Assembly: GCF_034190915.1 (NCBI RefSeq)
Contig: NW_026947496.1
Span: 56,802,501-56,866,500 of the forward strand
From: Cavia porcellus
Taxonomy: Eukaryota; Chordata; Mammalia; Rodentia; Caviidae
Direction of reading: 5' to 3'
Length of the DNA: 64,000 bases
Positions within the stretch are counted from its first letter, which is position 1; the number at the start of each line of letters is the position of its first letter. Shown piece after piece: positions 47,179 through 59,535 of the stretch. A program made the position numbers and the translations under genes. The notes under the pieces were generated by a model. It was not told the DNA's origin. It worked only from the letters and a program-made list of their open reading frames with translations, and ran no database searches.

Positions 47179-48879
47179 TAACTTTTTAAAACCTGTTCTT
47201 TTAAAACTTTCCGTATGCTTGTTTTTCCACTTTTTGCATGTGTGTAATGCTTTGTTGAAATCATGTTACTTGTATTACCAGCCTTGTGGATTCCAAAAGG
47301 AACGAGAAGATAAATGGTTGATGTAGTTGCCAAAAACCCTCATTTTGTATAAAGCTGCACTGAGGAAACTGCAGTTTCTAAGATGCAGAGAAAGTCCTGC
47401 TCTAGTTTGACAAAATGCAGACTGTGTTTAGCAGGGAAGGTCGATAGCCACTGGCTCACCGTTTGGGAAGCTCATGCTAAAGCATGATAAATATACTTAC
47501 TGCCTCATTCACCAGCAACTCCCAAGGAATACCTTTTATTGATAGGAAACATTTTATGTTTCAAGCTACAGTTATTTCCACAGTGAATAAGTGACAGTTT
47601 AAACTCAAATCAAGTTTGTCAGATTCCTTGTGTCTCTAACCACTCTGAACTCCTCTCTCACAAGACACAATTTCACAAAGAAATGATTGCAATAGGAGGG
47701 AAATTAAAATCTTTTTGAAAAATAAAAATCACCGTGATGAGTTAGTCTGGATGATTAACAATACAAGAAAAAGAAATCTATTTTTAACTTCTTAAAGAGC
47801 CATCACACAATAAAATTTTGTTTAGATTTTTCTATGCATGCAACTTCAAGCATTACAAGTTTTGGTTAAAAATAGAAACTTTAGGGTAAGCAACTCAATC
47901 TCAATATGAAAGAAAGATTAGCTTCATGGCGGCCAAATAGATCATTAACTGCTCTGGTGGGCACAGAAGGTTTGTAATGCAAGAATGAGGATTGTTTCAA
48001 AGATTAGCAGGTGAACAGCTGAAACAAATGTCCTGTGCATGTCTTCAGAGATGAAAATTTCACTATTGTATGATTAAAGGGAAACTATCAAAAAAAAAAA
48101 AAAAAAAAAAAAAAGAAAGGAGAAGAAAGCAGAAAGTAACGCCATTGACCACCTAGTTCTGGATGGTATTTATACACCATTTCCATTAAAACCCACCTGA
48201 GCTCATTGCTGTGCATAAGATCAGTACTATCATCTCATCTTCCACACAAGAAGGAGCTGGGCTAATATTTCTATGTCTTGGATATCCAATTTGAGGTTTA
48301 CAATATATAAATAATATATCCAACACCACAAAGTTTTCTAACAACAAAGTTAGACTTTAACTAAAGTTCTGGAGCAGAAAAATAATATGGATAATAAAAC
48401 AATTGGAAGAGACAGTAGGATCAAGTGTAAGGCCAGAGAGAAACGTCCTCCTTAGTCCTGTCAGATCCTGAAGCATCTCCATACTGAAGTGTACTATCTG
48501 CAGAATGTGGCCTTGGGGAAGGGTTGGCAGCCAACAGAGGTGAAGGGACACATAAAGCCCTGCCAGGACAGCCTCAAATTTGTTTTAATTTAGTGTGATT
48601 CCTTCAAATATACTATTTGAGAAATTAAGTGTCTTTCAAATGATAAGAACTGAGATGGGAGGCTTACTGGGGAAAAATACATGTATTTCCAAAGTACAAA
48701 ATTTACTTGTCACTGGTCCAAAGTACTATGATGTTCACTGTCCTAATAATTTCCCTTTATCCAGTTTCCTACAGACAACATGGAAGTCTTAATGTGCATT
48801 TTGATGCATTTATTTTTTTTCAGTGAGTATATTCTAGTTACTGAAAATTCATCACTTAAGAGTAGACATAAATAGCTGG
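47179..48879. other. Unclassified DNA with a poly-A tract, no gene seen
   Basis: A 25-base A run at 48090-48114 is followed by GAAAGG-type sequence. No SINE or processed-pseudogene body is recognisable before it. Frames of 60-65 codons at 48357-48792 show no domain. Confidence 0.45.
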
Positions 48880-49260
48880 CCTCATGGATCTTATATTTGA
48901 GAGGTAAAAGAGACTAAAATAATACATAAATAAAATTTGAAGAATATTAACAGAAGTGCTATGAAAAAGCAAAACAGCATGATAAATGGGTTGGACAGCT
49001 GGGAGGCAGTAGCACAGCAGAAAAGGAGGCTTGGTGTAAGTGCTTGCAGTAGGTGGAAAGATGATGAGTGCAGATGCTTTATAGTGGAATTAGCTGAAGC
49101 AAATGCTATATGGAAGAAAATGTAGACATGTGTTCTGAAAACAATGAAGAAAAGAAAGGACACAAAGTCAAAGAGAAATCGTGTAGGGCCATGCGGATCC
49201 ATTAGCATTTACTCTGGATGCAAGGAAAACTAGAAATCTTGCGGGAAGCAATGATAATGA
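48880..49260 (+). mobile_element. Ancient interspersed repeat, family uncertain
   Basis: 'ggcctcatggatcttatatt' (48878), 'agtgctatgaaaaagcaaaa' (48954), 'cgtgtagggccatgcggatc' (49180) and 'catttactctggatgcaagg' (49207) follow a common ancient mammalian repeat in order. I recall the pattern but cannot name the family with certainty (L2-like is possible). The minus-strand 105-codon Phe-rich frame lies within it and is not a gene. Confidence 0.45.
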
Positions 49261-49744
49261 CTTAATTTAGATTTTAAAATTATACAGTAGATATCCAAGT
49301 ACCCACCATGTTCATGAGGAGGTGAATAGTTTATTATAGGGTCTAGAAAGTGCAAGTAATGTGAATCTTATTACACATCTAACAAACTTGCTGAAATCCC
49401 CTTCCCATACTGACCTCTATGTGGCCTAAAGAAAATCGCTGCCTATTAATAGCATTACTTCTCTCCTTTTTTTGTAGCAAGCCACCGAAACTTTATTGTA
49501 ATGTTCTCAGCCCTTGGAATCAATTTAAATATGTAACTGGTAAATAGATGCATTTTATTTAACTCTGGAGCAAGTTTGTATTTTTTCCTCAAGTGTGCCA
49601 CTTGAAAGGCTGTACTCCTCACTCCACTAAGGCTTACAAAAATGTTTATCCAGAAAAAGAAGTACTTAGAGGAGGTGATGTTGCTGCTAAGAAAAATTCC
49701 CCCTTTCCTCTTTTTCCTCTTCCTCTTCCTCTTCTTCTGGTTGT
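49261..49744. other. Unclassified DNA ending in a polypyrimidine tract
   Basis: 49698-49739 is a TCC/TTC-rich polypyrimidine tract. No coding or family signal precedes it. Confidence 0.55.
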
Positions 49745-50080
49745 TGCTAAATTGTAATTGTTAAGATTAATAGTCAATTTGGTTGGTTTGAGAGACACCT
49801 AGGGCATTAATAAAACATACCTGTGGATGAATATAAAGGTGTGATGTTTGTTGGGGTCTATAACTGGTCCCTGGTCCTTTTCTCTGTAGCAGTGTTCTGC
49901 TCTGCCTCCAGGCTGCCATGAATTAAGCAGATTTTGTTTAACCATGCCTTCCACCATGACGTGCTGACCTTGGACTGAATTCCCTGAAATGGTGAGTCAC
50001 CCTCATTTCTTTAGGTTTTGAATATTGGATAATTTTCTCAGCAATGGGAAAGCCATAATTAATCTTTAAACAGACTAAAC
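49745..50080 (-). mobile_element. Rodent MaLR LTR, MT-like, antisense
   Basis: Landmarks in reverse-strand order: 'gtcaatttggttggtttgag' (49773), 'gagacacctagggcattaat' near 49792, 'gttctgctctgcctccaggc' (49894), 'ccatgccttccaccatgacg' near 49943, 'gaccttggactgaattccct' (49966) and 'ttctcagcaatgggaaag' near 50036, the reversed LTR start. A largely complete solitary LTR. Confidence 0.75.
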
Positions 50081-50904
50081 AGAACATGTATCAGATTTTG
50101 TGACACATAGACATTTCAACCTTCATTAAAGGTAATGCCTTCGTACATGGACTTCAATACATTTGCCCTCATAATTCATATCAGGAAGGAAGGTAATTTT
50201 AAGAAGTAATTATCAGTAGTAGAGGGACCACCAATGAGATTTCATTTTTACTTCCAAATTTAAGACCCCAGCATTTCTAAATCACCCACTAACAGGCCTG
50301 CCAATCAAGGCTTGTTCAGAAGGCTCTGACTATGCTGCAGCGAGGAAAAGTAAGGGTTGGGAACTCTTTTAGCCAGAACTATATTTTTTATTAAAATAAA
50401 GGTCCCATATGCACAATGACAGCCTGCAAATAGGTAGTTTGTAGCACATCAAGAGGAGAAAGTGTCCAAGTAGCAGGTGAGGGCATGAAAGTCAAAGCTA
50501 GCCATTTGTCCACCCCTTACCCATTTAAGTAGAACTGGGAAATTTGCAGGCTTAGGAGTACCTAATTCTCTCTGCAGTTCCTTTACAAAGATAGTGTCAT
50601 TAACAAGCAAGACAATTGTGCATTAAAACACAATGTGTTCATCAGATAAATTTCATTATCACAAATGTCTACAGGGGATTTTTACTGTCAAATCAAGATG
50701 GCCATTGAATGGCCACTAAAAAATTCTATTCCCATTTACTGCAAAAATACAACCAAAGAAAGCTGGGAGTCACATTGGCAACATTAACCTTACCCAAAGA
50801 GGAAGAAGTGCAGACTCTTTAGGTTTTCAGAATGAGAATCCGATATTAGCAACATTCCCCTTTACATAAACATTAAACATGTAGAAGCTGAGTTAAAGCA
50901 CTAA
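50081..50904. other. Unclassified DNA, no gene seen
   Basis: 50240-50360 and 50520-50700 are non-repetitive and not obviously decayed, but nothing coding is visible. Confidence 0.45.
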
Positions 50905-51055
50905 TAGTTAAAACTTGCACAAGAGAATCACCAGGAAGATTTTAAATTATCCTTATTGTATCCTCTGTCATATTCCTCAATTATCAGCACTTTAAAGAAA
51001 ACTTCCAAGTGATTCTGATGTGAGGCAACTTTGAGGAGCTGTGGCTTAAAGATAA
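50905..51055 (-). mobile_element. MER5A-like hAT DNA transposon fossil, antisense
   Basis: 'agagaatcaccaggaagatt' (50922) and 'ttccaagtgattctgatgtg' near 51004, ending 'ctttgaggagctgtggctta' (51029), match the reverse order of the MER5A element at 3586. Confidence 0.6.
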
Positions 51056-53289
51056 TGTTTCATTCAAATGACAATTGCTGCAAACTTTTATCAATAATTA
51101 TCACATGATTTCCTTACAACCCAGGTATTAAAAATCTCACTATGTGCCATAATATTCAATATTAAAATTTATCCAACTCTTAACACATTTTATTTTGCAA
51201 CACAGCCATAACTAAGACCAGGTCAAAAAAAGGTGCTGCCTTTCTTAATGAGATATATAAAATTTTGTGTTTTTAAATACTATTTATAGTTCTGGAGCAC
51301 ATTTTAGATTGAATGATTTCTATTTTCCTATTTCTCAAATCTTTACACAATAAGGACAATAAAGAATCTTAATGGCATTCAATATTACCAGGCATGATCA
51401 TTCCAAGTGTTTTTCAAATTAGCTTTAGTGGATGACAAGACATCTTGATAGCACTTGATACTTTTGTTGAATCAACAAGATTGACTTCTCTCATGGTCAA
51501 TGTTCAGTGAGTCAATCGCTCGCACTACACAATGGATAACAGTGAAAGACAATTTTGTTTTATTCATTGCAAGGTTATTCTATGTTATTAAGAACAAAGA
51601 AAAAGTCTCCGTGGAATCAGATTCAATCTTTGAAAATGTAACACATCTATTAGGAGAAAAAAAAAAGAATGTCATATGAAAAAAACTTGGCTAAATTGGT
51701 TGAAACGTCTCTTTAAAACTAAGTTTACACATTAAAGAAAAGATAAAGGCCATAAGCACATCATTTTCTAAGACAGAATTATTTTCTGATTTTCAGCAGT
51801 GTCATATTTTTCCTATTATATTTTCAGCATTTTTGATTATGAGCAGCAGAAAATAAAATCAAATTGGTTAAAATAGAAATGATAAATTCACTGGTGTCTG
51901 TAACTAAACTATGCACAGGCTTTTGGCTTCAGGTGCTTTTGGATCCAGATGTTCAAAGTATGCTAGAATTGGTCTTCTTCTACCTCTGAGCTCTGTTTTC
52001 TCTCTGAGCTGCTTGAAATTTTAGTTTTTTGTGCCATGTAATGGACTTTTATGTTCAATAAGCTCTCAGTTTGTGACTCTCCTTTGTCTTGTTTCCGTTT
52101 CCCATCACAAAATTAAATTGCATGAGTAAGGAGACATTCCTGGCTAGATCTGGCTCCTGTGTGCATCTTACAAAGCTGGGATGAGCGAGAGAGGTGGATC
52201 ATATTCAATTAAAAACCTGCACAAAGAAGAAATAAAGGTAGCAAAAGGTGATCAAAGAATCAGTGTCAAGAATGGGAATATGGAAGCTGGGTAGGCCTTT
52301 ACAAGAGATTCTGTTTCATTTGCCTTAAAAACTGATGCCTGATAGAGCACTTGCCTTTGAGAAATTCGATAGCAAGGAATTTAAAGAATATTCTGCTCAC
52401 TCTTGTTTTTGTCCTACAGCAGGACTTTTAACGTATATATGTTATATCAGTTCCATCTTAGACAAGACAATATGCCTGATGTTCCCAGCCAGGAATCCCT
52501 GATTCATCATAGTCCATAGGTCAGAAACCCCAGGGACAGGGGAGGTGGGAGAACAGAGACTGTGGTACTTTTCTTACTGTTTTTTTATTGTATTGTGCTA
52601 CTGCCTTATGAAACACATCACATCTGAACTTCTGTACCTCTGTTAATTCAGCATGCATACTCTCTGACTCTAAGCAAAATTAGGGGTTTTAAGTAATTTT
52701 AACAAGGAAAAAGTTAACTTTTTATGAACGAATATTTAGTTTTCCAAAACACAGTATTATCTAGGAGAAGGTAGTTCAGGGTTTCAAGTTAGGTTCTTAA
52801 AACTCAACATTTCTATTATTTTTAAATCATAACTAGCAGCTCTAAGAAATTCAGGGTGTGTCCCATGAAAGCTATCACATGATTGAGACTGAAATCTTAT
52901 CTCCTTTTGAGTCTTTTATTTCAGTGTTTCAAAGTCACAAATGGGAAAATGTTTGTAAGACTGTTACAGAAATAGGATCGATGAAAGTGTTAAGAACCAC
53001 TCAAGTATTTTATATGGAGACTATTTCATTTAATGATTTATGAATGACAGAGTAATAGGCTACATAAATGTGTAAATATCTTTCTTCTTGCCACCTTGCA
53101 CCAAGAATTAGAATTTCATTCCATTCAGCCTCATCAACTTAGCAACCTAGGAGAACCAAAGTGTAGCTTTATTTTTAAAGGTCCACAGTTGCTTATTAAA
53201 ACAGGACTTCAAGACTATACCTTGATAACACTGAGTCACACAGTTCACAAGGCATTGCAGTATATTGAACCCCTAATTTTACTCACCAG
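51056..53289. other. 2.2 kb without a recognised gene
   Basis: 51895-52030 ('aggcttttggcttcaggtgc', 'tttggatccagatgttcaaa', 'ctctgagctctgttttctct') resembles a common ancient repeat that I cannot name. Short frames at 52858-53293 lack domains. Confidence 0.4.
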
Positions 53290-53375
53290 ATAGCATTAGC
53301 AGCCCTCAGTTTTGCCACAACCCAGAATGTCTCAGACATGGCTTCCTCTAGAGCACAGATTTGAAAATCTCTGTT
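53290..53375 (-). mobile_element. Possible MER20-like hAT fragment, antisense
   Basis: 'tgccacaacccagaatgtct' (53313) followed by 'cagacatggcttcctctag' and 'agatttgaaaatctctg' near the end loosely follows the reversed hAT-Charlie pattern. Short and diverged. Confidence 0.4.
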
Positions 53376-56084
53376 TCCTAAACTGAAATGAAAATAGTAA
53401 AAATCTCAGAACATTTTATTAATATAATAGGGAAGTTTTTTGTATATAATCTTTTCTCGTTCCTGAATTCTGATATTATTACAGGTATTACCTTGGAATC
53501 AACCAAAAATTTGTTTGTTTGTTTGTTTTCTAAAAAGTTCTGAGAGTAAAAGTTGAAGTTACCACACAGCATAACTCCCTTAGCTAGATTAACCTTCAAA
53601 GGTAAAGAAGTAAGGAAAACTACTGCTTAAAGTAACAGATGGATGTGCCCATTGAAATGAACATTCTTCTTTTGCACTTTCCTTCTGATTTCTGCTGGTC
53701 ACTATAGCAACGAGAACAGAAGCGATTCAAAACCAGGACACATGCACTTGCTCCTGACAAGTTCAATTTAAGTCTATATTATCAACATAAAAAAAGAAAC
53801 TACATAAATGTAATGAGTGCATACACATAATCAGGAGATCAGTGCTATGCCAGCTGCGACAGTGACACTTAGTTCAAGAAAACCCTTGGGATTTTTTTCA
53901 GAGGGAGGAAAACTCAAACATTTTCATTAATGTATCACTTTGTCAAATCTCTCATGGGAGCTTCGGATCCCTTGAATCTTAGGCAGACTTAAACAGTGTC
54001 CCTCCATAGCACTTAGATATTTCTTGCCCATAAGGTAGAGTGATGAGTAATGAGTGTCTCCAATGATAACAAGTGAACAGAATTTTGAATATTTAAATAT
54101 AATCTGGAAAACTCTTATGTTCCAAGTTAAAGAATCAGAATAATATCACTAAAGAAAAACTGTATGCTCTAATGGAATTTTTTGTCATACTCAAATTTAA
54201 CAAATATAATTAAAATGATGCTTAGAGTCAGACATATATATCAAAATTAAGGTTGTAATGTTCACAACAAATGAGTTGCTTCCCTGTATGACTAAAAGTC
54301 ATTATACAAAATATGTTATCCCCTAACTTTTATCATTACACTCACTCAAAGAAGATGATGTTTAGGGCTTTCTTATTTTAAGATTTGCTTTAGCCATATC
54401 TCAGTTTAGAGAGTGTGGAAATTGAATTCCTTGTTTTCAGGGAATCAAAATTCTAGAGGCAACCTCAAGATTTCCAACTATGAATCAGAACCAAATGTAA
54501 GCTATATTATATAAATGAATAGTTTAAAATTTTCTCCAAAAATCAAACAAAAATATATAACACATTCATTTCTTTTGAACAGAAAGTTTATTTATTAATC
54601 CAATTTAATCTCTCATACTGCATTTAAAAGATCATTCTTATTTGAGATTTTCCAAGAAAAAAATGCAGTTGGAAATGTATCTGCCTGGCTGCAAGATTAC
54701 CTTCCAAACATTCCTGAAGTGTTTCAGAGATGTATTTCTGCTTTCTCTTCTGCAAGTTAACTATTTAATTTCAAGAATATTTTTAAATGTGGCTTTGAGT
54801 TTTAAGTTTTTAACCAATTTCATATGTCTCTTTTGATTCAGTATAACTTGGTAGATAATGATATACAGGAAATGGATAGTTTAATAAAATGCAAAGCAAA
54901 TAGAAACTTTTACATTTCTATTCATGTGATCTTGATATTGATTAAGAAACACGTTATATTCTCTCTTAGGCCTTGATCACTTTAATGAGCCTAGTACCTT
55001 TGGAATGCTAACCTGTAGGTTTTCCTTGAATTCTCTTTCATCCTTGCTCAGACAAATAACAAGCTGGCTCTTATGTGTTTAAAAAAAACTGTAGATCCAA
55101 GACCAATAATGAGTTAGGCATGTGGCTAGAAATTAGATTCTTTGGTATAAGTGTGATGAATATATATATCAAGCAATAGAGTACAAATAATATATTTTCA
55201 TCCAAGAATAAATAAGCATATGGAATTTACCATAGAAGAACAATCTGGTAAAGATTTGAAGATTTTTTCCAAATATTTTATTTTCCAAAATAAAGGACTA
55301 AATAAGGACAAACTTTTACGAATTTCAGGTTAAGTCCTCCTTTTATGTTAAAAATAATAATTCTGAGAGAATTTAAATATAATTCCTTCTGTTTTATATA
55401 AAATTCAGCAACATATACAATATAATTTCTAGACATTAATATGCTACACAAGTGAATTTTTCTTGTCCAAATTCAGGATATTCACATGTAGACAAATATT
55501 TTAACTGTGTTGATTCACTTACTTTAGATTATCTTTGGAAACTGCAACAATTCTAAAAGTGAATGATTGGTTTAGATGCATATCTCTTGAGGAATTAGCA
55601 GTGTTCAAAAACTTAAATTGATTTTAAAAAAGCAATTGAATTTAGAAATCCAAGTTTCCAAAGTAAGGTCAAAAGGAAGTTACTTGGAAAACAACAGAAG
55701 ATAATGTAATAGGATATGGAGACACATTTATTTCATGAAGAAAACTCTATCACTAACTAAATAGAATATATGTAAAATTCTTCAACCATTATATCATTTA
55801 TGGGAAAGATCTTCTTCTGGTTTATTTTCTTAGACAACATGGAGAACCATTTTGACTTGCAGTAGGATCAGGCATGCTTTCAGGCTGAGACTTCCAGATA
55901 AGGTAACAAGTGATTTTTTTTTTTTAAATCTGTAGGTAGCAACTTTCTCTCATTTTTAACTGATGAATAAACAATTATCTATCCTTTTAGGCAAATGAGG
56001 GACTCTAAGCAGGTAATTTAGCGACATACCCCTGATCAATAATCAAGATTAATAAGATTTTAATAGGCCATTTTTTACTATTTT
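53376..56084. other. 2.7 kb without a recognised gene
   Basis: A (GTTT)n-type run lies at 53511-53527. The rest is AT-rich DNA with frames under 75 codons and no recognised repeat family. Confidence 0.45.
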
Positions 56085-56840
56085 TATTTTAAAGGGAATA
56101 AGCCAAGCAAAATAAAACAGAACAAAGCCAATCAAAACAAACCAGCATAAGTGACACAGGACTTCAAAACAGTAAAAAATCAACAATGCCACTTGTGGTC
56201 TTCAAAATAGCTGTAGACATAGTAAAAATCAAACAAAACAGAACAGAATACAACCAAGAAAAACAAAACAAAGAATGCAATATCTTGCTCTCTTTTAAAT
56301 AGCATCCCATGCCATCATTTATAATAAAATCAAATATGACAAAACAGAATAATGAAATCCAACTCAACAAAACAATGAAAATGATACAGGACTTCAAAAC
56401 AAGATAATAGGGAACTAACAATGGCTACCACCTTCAGAAGGAGATACCACTGCCCTTTGACTAGATGATCAGATCTCTGGCCCTTGACCCACAAAGTCAG
56501 TGAAACACCAATACGAAAAGCATCAAATTGCATTTCACCTAAATAGCTGTCATCACAGGCTGTGTTTCTTTGGATCAGCTGGTTGCTTACATGACAGGTG
56601 GAGGTGGGAGTGGGGTTGGCCCTTCTTGTTTCCCAGCCTATTCGCCAGAAGGAGCTGGGGTCTGACATTTCCCCTGGCAGCAGTGGCCCACACATGGTTC
56701 TGGTTCGCAGAGAGGGCTTGCTTCTTGGTGACTTCTTATTCTCTTATCCCGTGGTCCGTGGATGGCACTGACTCATGGGGAAAGGCCAGGGTCTGATAGC
56801 AGTAGCCCACGCATGGCACTGGTTCGCCAATGGGTCATTT
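56085..56840 (-). mobile_element. Unclassified repeat-like element with two internal duplications
   Basis: The A/C-rich left half carries two diverged copies of a module ('acaggacttcaaaac' at 56156 and 56386, each followed by a 'ctaacaatgg' or 'tcaacaatgc' word), about 230 bp apart. The less AT-rich, CpG-containing right half carries another pair: 'ggggtctgacatttcccc' through 'ggttctggttcgc' (56657-56708), and 'agggtctgatagcagtagcc' through 'ggcactggttcgcc' (56788-56828). The minus-strand frames of 121 codons (56330-56695) and 85 codons (56164-56421) show no retroviral or LINE domain. It could be an LTR or the 5' UTR of a diverged LINE-1; strand is inferred from the GC-rich end being at the right. 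Confidence 0.4.
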
Positions 56841-57009
56841 TTAAAAGTAAAAATTAGTACCAAAAATTCATAGCAAATGAAATATATTGAAGTTTTAAAT
56901 AAAGAAAAATGTATTGGTTCTACTCTGTTACTGACAATTGCTAGTAACTATTTAATTGTAGTTTTAATTACACATTAGCATGCACACACTTGTGTGTGTG
57001 TGAGTGCAC

Positions 57010-57092
57010 ATTTCTGTTTTACAGGGAATTAAACCCAGAGCCTCACACATACTTAACAAGTTCTCTTACAATGGGCCTCACTCCCAGCACTA
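57010..57092 (-). mobile_element. ID-like SINE, antisense, diverged
   Basis: 'agggaattaaacccagagcc' (57023), 'tcacacatacttaacaagtt' and 'gggcctcactcccagcac' match the antisense order of an ID body (B box, then A box, then the 'cccagc' start). Confidence 0.65.
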
Positions 57093-57374
57093 CACAAGTT
57101 TTAAAGATTTTTAAGATCTATACTTTTTTCCAGTGTGAATTTTGAGACAAAAGAAAAGTGCTATGAGCCTTTTTAAATTGCAAATTTTGATACTAAGACA
57201 AATTAAGAAATATTTCAATTTTAGGCCTGTCTTATAACAATATGTGAATATTTCCACTGTATCATAAATACATGTCCCATAATGTATCTTTTTCAGATAC
57301 TGGGAGTGAAGAGGTAGATTTTAAAAGCTCATCTTCTATTACATTTAATTTATTTTTATTCTTCTTTTTTTAAA

Positions 57375-58520
57375 TAAGGTTGGTTAAGAGCTTATCAATT
57401 CTATTTATTCTTTAAAGAACCAACTGTTTGATTCATTGGTTCTTTGTATTGTTTTCTTAGTCTCTATTGCATTGATTTACACTTGATCTTTATAATTTCC
57501 TCCCTTCTTTTGGCTTTGAACTGAACTTGCTCTTTTTTTTTTTCCCTAGATGTTTGAGGTGCAGCATCAGGTTGTTTATTTGTGTTTGGTCTGTTTTCCT
57601 GATGTGGGAATTCACCACAATAAATGTTTCTCTGAGGACTGCTTTCACTGCATCCCACAGGTTCCAGTAAATTGTATTTGTATTTTCATTTTCTGGTAGA
57701 TATTATTTAATTTCTTCTTTAATTTGCTCTGTGACCCACTGATTAATCAGGAATGTATTACTCAATTTCCATGTGTTTTGGGGGTTTTTGCAGTTTCAAT
57801 TGTCATTAATTTCTAGTTTCATGGCACTATGATCCAATAACATGCATGTGAAAATTTCAGTTCTTTTGCATTTACTTAAGCATGTTCTGTGGGCTAGATT
57901 TTAGAGAATGTCCCATGTGCTGCTGATAACAATGTATATTCTGATGTTGTTGGGTGGAACACTTTGTATATGTCCACTAAGTTCATTTGTTCATAGGTGT
58001 GATTCAGTACTGTTATTTCTTTGCTGATTTTCTGTCTAGTTGATCTGTCCCTTTGTGTCAATGGCATATTGAAGTCTCTTATCATAATTGTGTTATTGCT
58101 TATTTCATTTTTCATTTCTGTTAATATTTGTTTTGTATAGCTGGGTGCTCCTGAATTTGGTGCATATATATTTAAGATTGTTATCTCTTCCTCTTGAAGT
58201 TTTCCCATAACTAGTATGTAGTGAGCTTCTTTATCTCGTTGGATCATTCTTGGTTTGAAGTTCATATTGTCTGCAAACAGAATAGCTAACCTTGCTTTTT
58301 TGGGGGTTCCTGTTGCATGAAGTATTGTTTTCCATCCTTTGACTTTCAACCTGTGAAATGTCCTTTCAAGTTAGATGGGTTTCTTGTATACAGCATATGG
58401 CCGGATGTTGTTTTTTGATTCATTCTGCCAGTCTGTTTCATTTAATTTGGGAACTGAGGCCATTTACTGACACATATATTGGTTTATTTTTGACATGCTA
58501 TCTTTCTTCTCTTGGTACCT
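57375..58520 (-). pseudogene. Broken LINE-1 ORF2, endonuclease part
   Basis: The 151-codon minus-strand frame at 57894-58349 reads as the apurinic-type endonuclease of L1 ORF2p. Visible blocks are 'ARLAILFADNMNFKPRM', 'RDKEAHYILVMGKLQEEEIT', 'ILNIYAPNSGAPSYTKQIL' and 'DRSTRQKISKEI'. The block containing NIYAPN is a conserved part of this phosphodiesterase fold. The site around the second catalytic Asp reads 'MIRDFNMP', where L1 proteins usually have a G-D-F-N type motif, so the Gly before the Asp is changed to Arg. Upstream (58350-58520) stops interrupt the domain start. Downstream, 57375-57893 keeps linker-region similarity with several stops. The reverse transcriptase is absent. Confidence 0.88.
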
Positions 58521-58555
58521 TACCTTTCGCCTCTGTTTAATCATTTGCCTTGCTT

Positions 58556-59535
58556 AGTGGTTTTTTCCTATGTCTATATAGAATGTCATTCAGTATTCTT
58601 TGCAGGGTTGGTTAGGTGATCATGAAGTGCATTAGCTGTCTTTGTCATGGAAATATCTTATTTCCCCATCAATTTTGAAGGACAGTTTTTCAGGGGTACA
58701 TCAATCTGGGTCAGAAGTCATTTTCCTTTAGGATTTGAAATATTTCATTCCATGCTCTTCTTGACTTTGTGGTTTGTGTCAAGAAGTCTGCTGTGATTCT
58801 GATAGACTTTCCTTTATAGATGATCAGTCTCTTCTCCCTAGCAGCTTTTATTATTCTGTTCTTATTTTGGATTTCTGGGATGTTGATTATTATATGTCTG
58901 AGTGTAGTTTTATTTTTGTTATGGCTATTTAGAGTTCTATATGCTTCATTTATCTTTTTCTCAGTTTCCATTCTCATGTTTGGGAAATTTATGGCTATTA
59001 CTTCTGTAAACAGCCTCTAGATATCATTTGTGTTGTCACCTTCTTTTTCATTTATCCCTATCATTCTTATGTTGTTTTTTTGTATCATCTTGCAGCTGTT
59101 GAATTGTTATTTTCTAATTCCTTGTTAGTTTTAAAAGATCTTTCATTTCCTTTTCACTAGCTGCAATCTTGTCTTTGAGATCTGAAATTCTATCTTCACT
59201 TTCATTGAGACAATTTTGCTAACTTTCAGTGGAATTTTTGATTTCCCGGATATCTCTGAATCTGTTTCATGCATTCTGGTTGTTTCTTATACTGTTCATT
59301 CAAAGCTTCCATGTTTTTGTAGTGTTCCTCTAATTTTTTAACTGTGTCTTCTTTAGATGTGTTCAGCATTGCTTTCATGACATTTATCACTTCTTCTTTT
59401 ATCTAGGAGATTACTTCTGAGCTGACTTTTTATATAGATAGCTTCCTGGAGTTGTTTTTTTTTTTTTTTTTTTACTTCAGTAACTATCATGTCAGGAGTT
59501 TCAGGTACATTGCTTGCATTTTCTTCTATGTCCAT
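58556..59535 (-). pseudogene. Broken LINE-1 ORF1 (RNA-binding chaperone)
   Basis: ORF1p is the nucleic-acid chaperone of LINE-1. The proposed start is at 59535 (frame 'MDIEENASNVPETP'), followed by a Lys run encoded by the T19 tract at 59455-59473 and then a frame break. The carboxyl-terminal domain is clear in the frame at 58711-58977: 'LRHIIINIPEIQNKNRIIKA', 'AREKRLIIYKGKSIRITADF' and 'RRAWNEIFQILKENDF'. After the stop at 58711 the remaining tail is readable with stops down to about 58556. The total span of about 980 bp fits a normal ORF1. The middle coiled-coil part (about 58980-59350) is frame-shifted. Confidence 0.88.
59455..59473 (-). repeat. T19 homopolymer inside LINE-1 ORF1
   Basis: A 19-base T run (A run in sense) encodes a Lys stretch near the ORF1 start and is a likely site of slippage and of the frame break that follows. 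Confidence 0.9.

Noticed and set aside
48891..49208. 105-codon Phe-rich minus-strand frame with apparent membrane character
   Set aside because: It is the reverse of an A-rich ancient repeat; the Phe/Leu content follows from T-rich sequence.
56330..56695. 121-codon minus-strand frame
   Set aside because: It lies in a repeat-like element with internal duplications, and no retroviral or LINE domain is visible.
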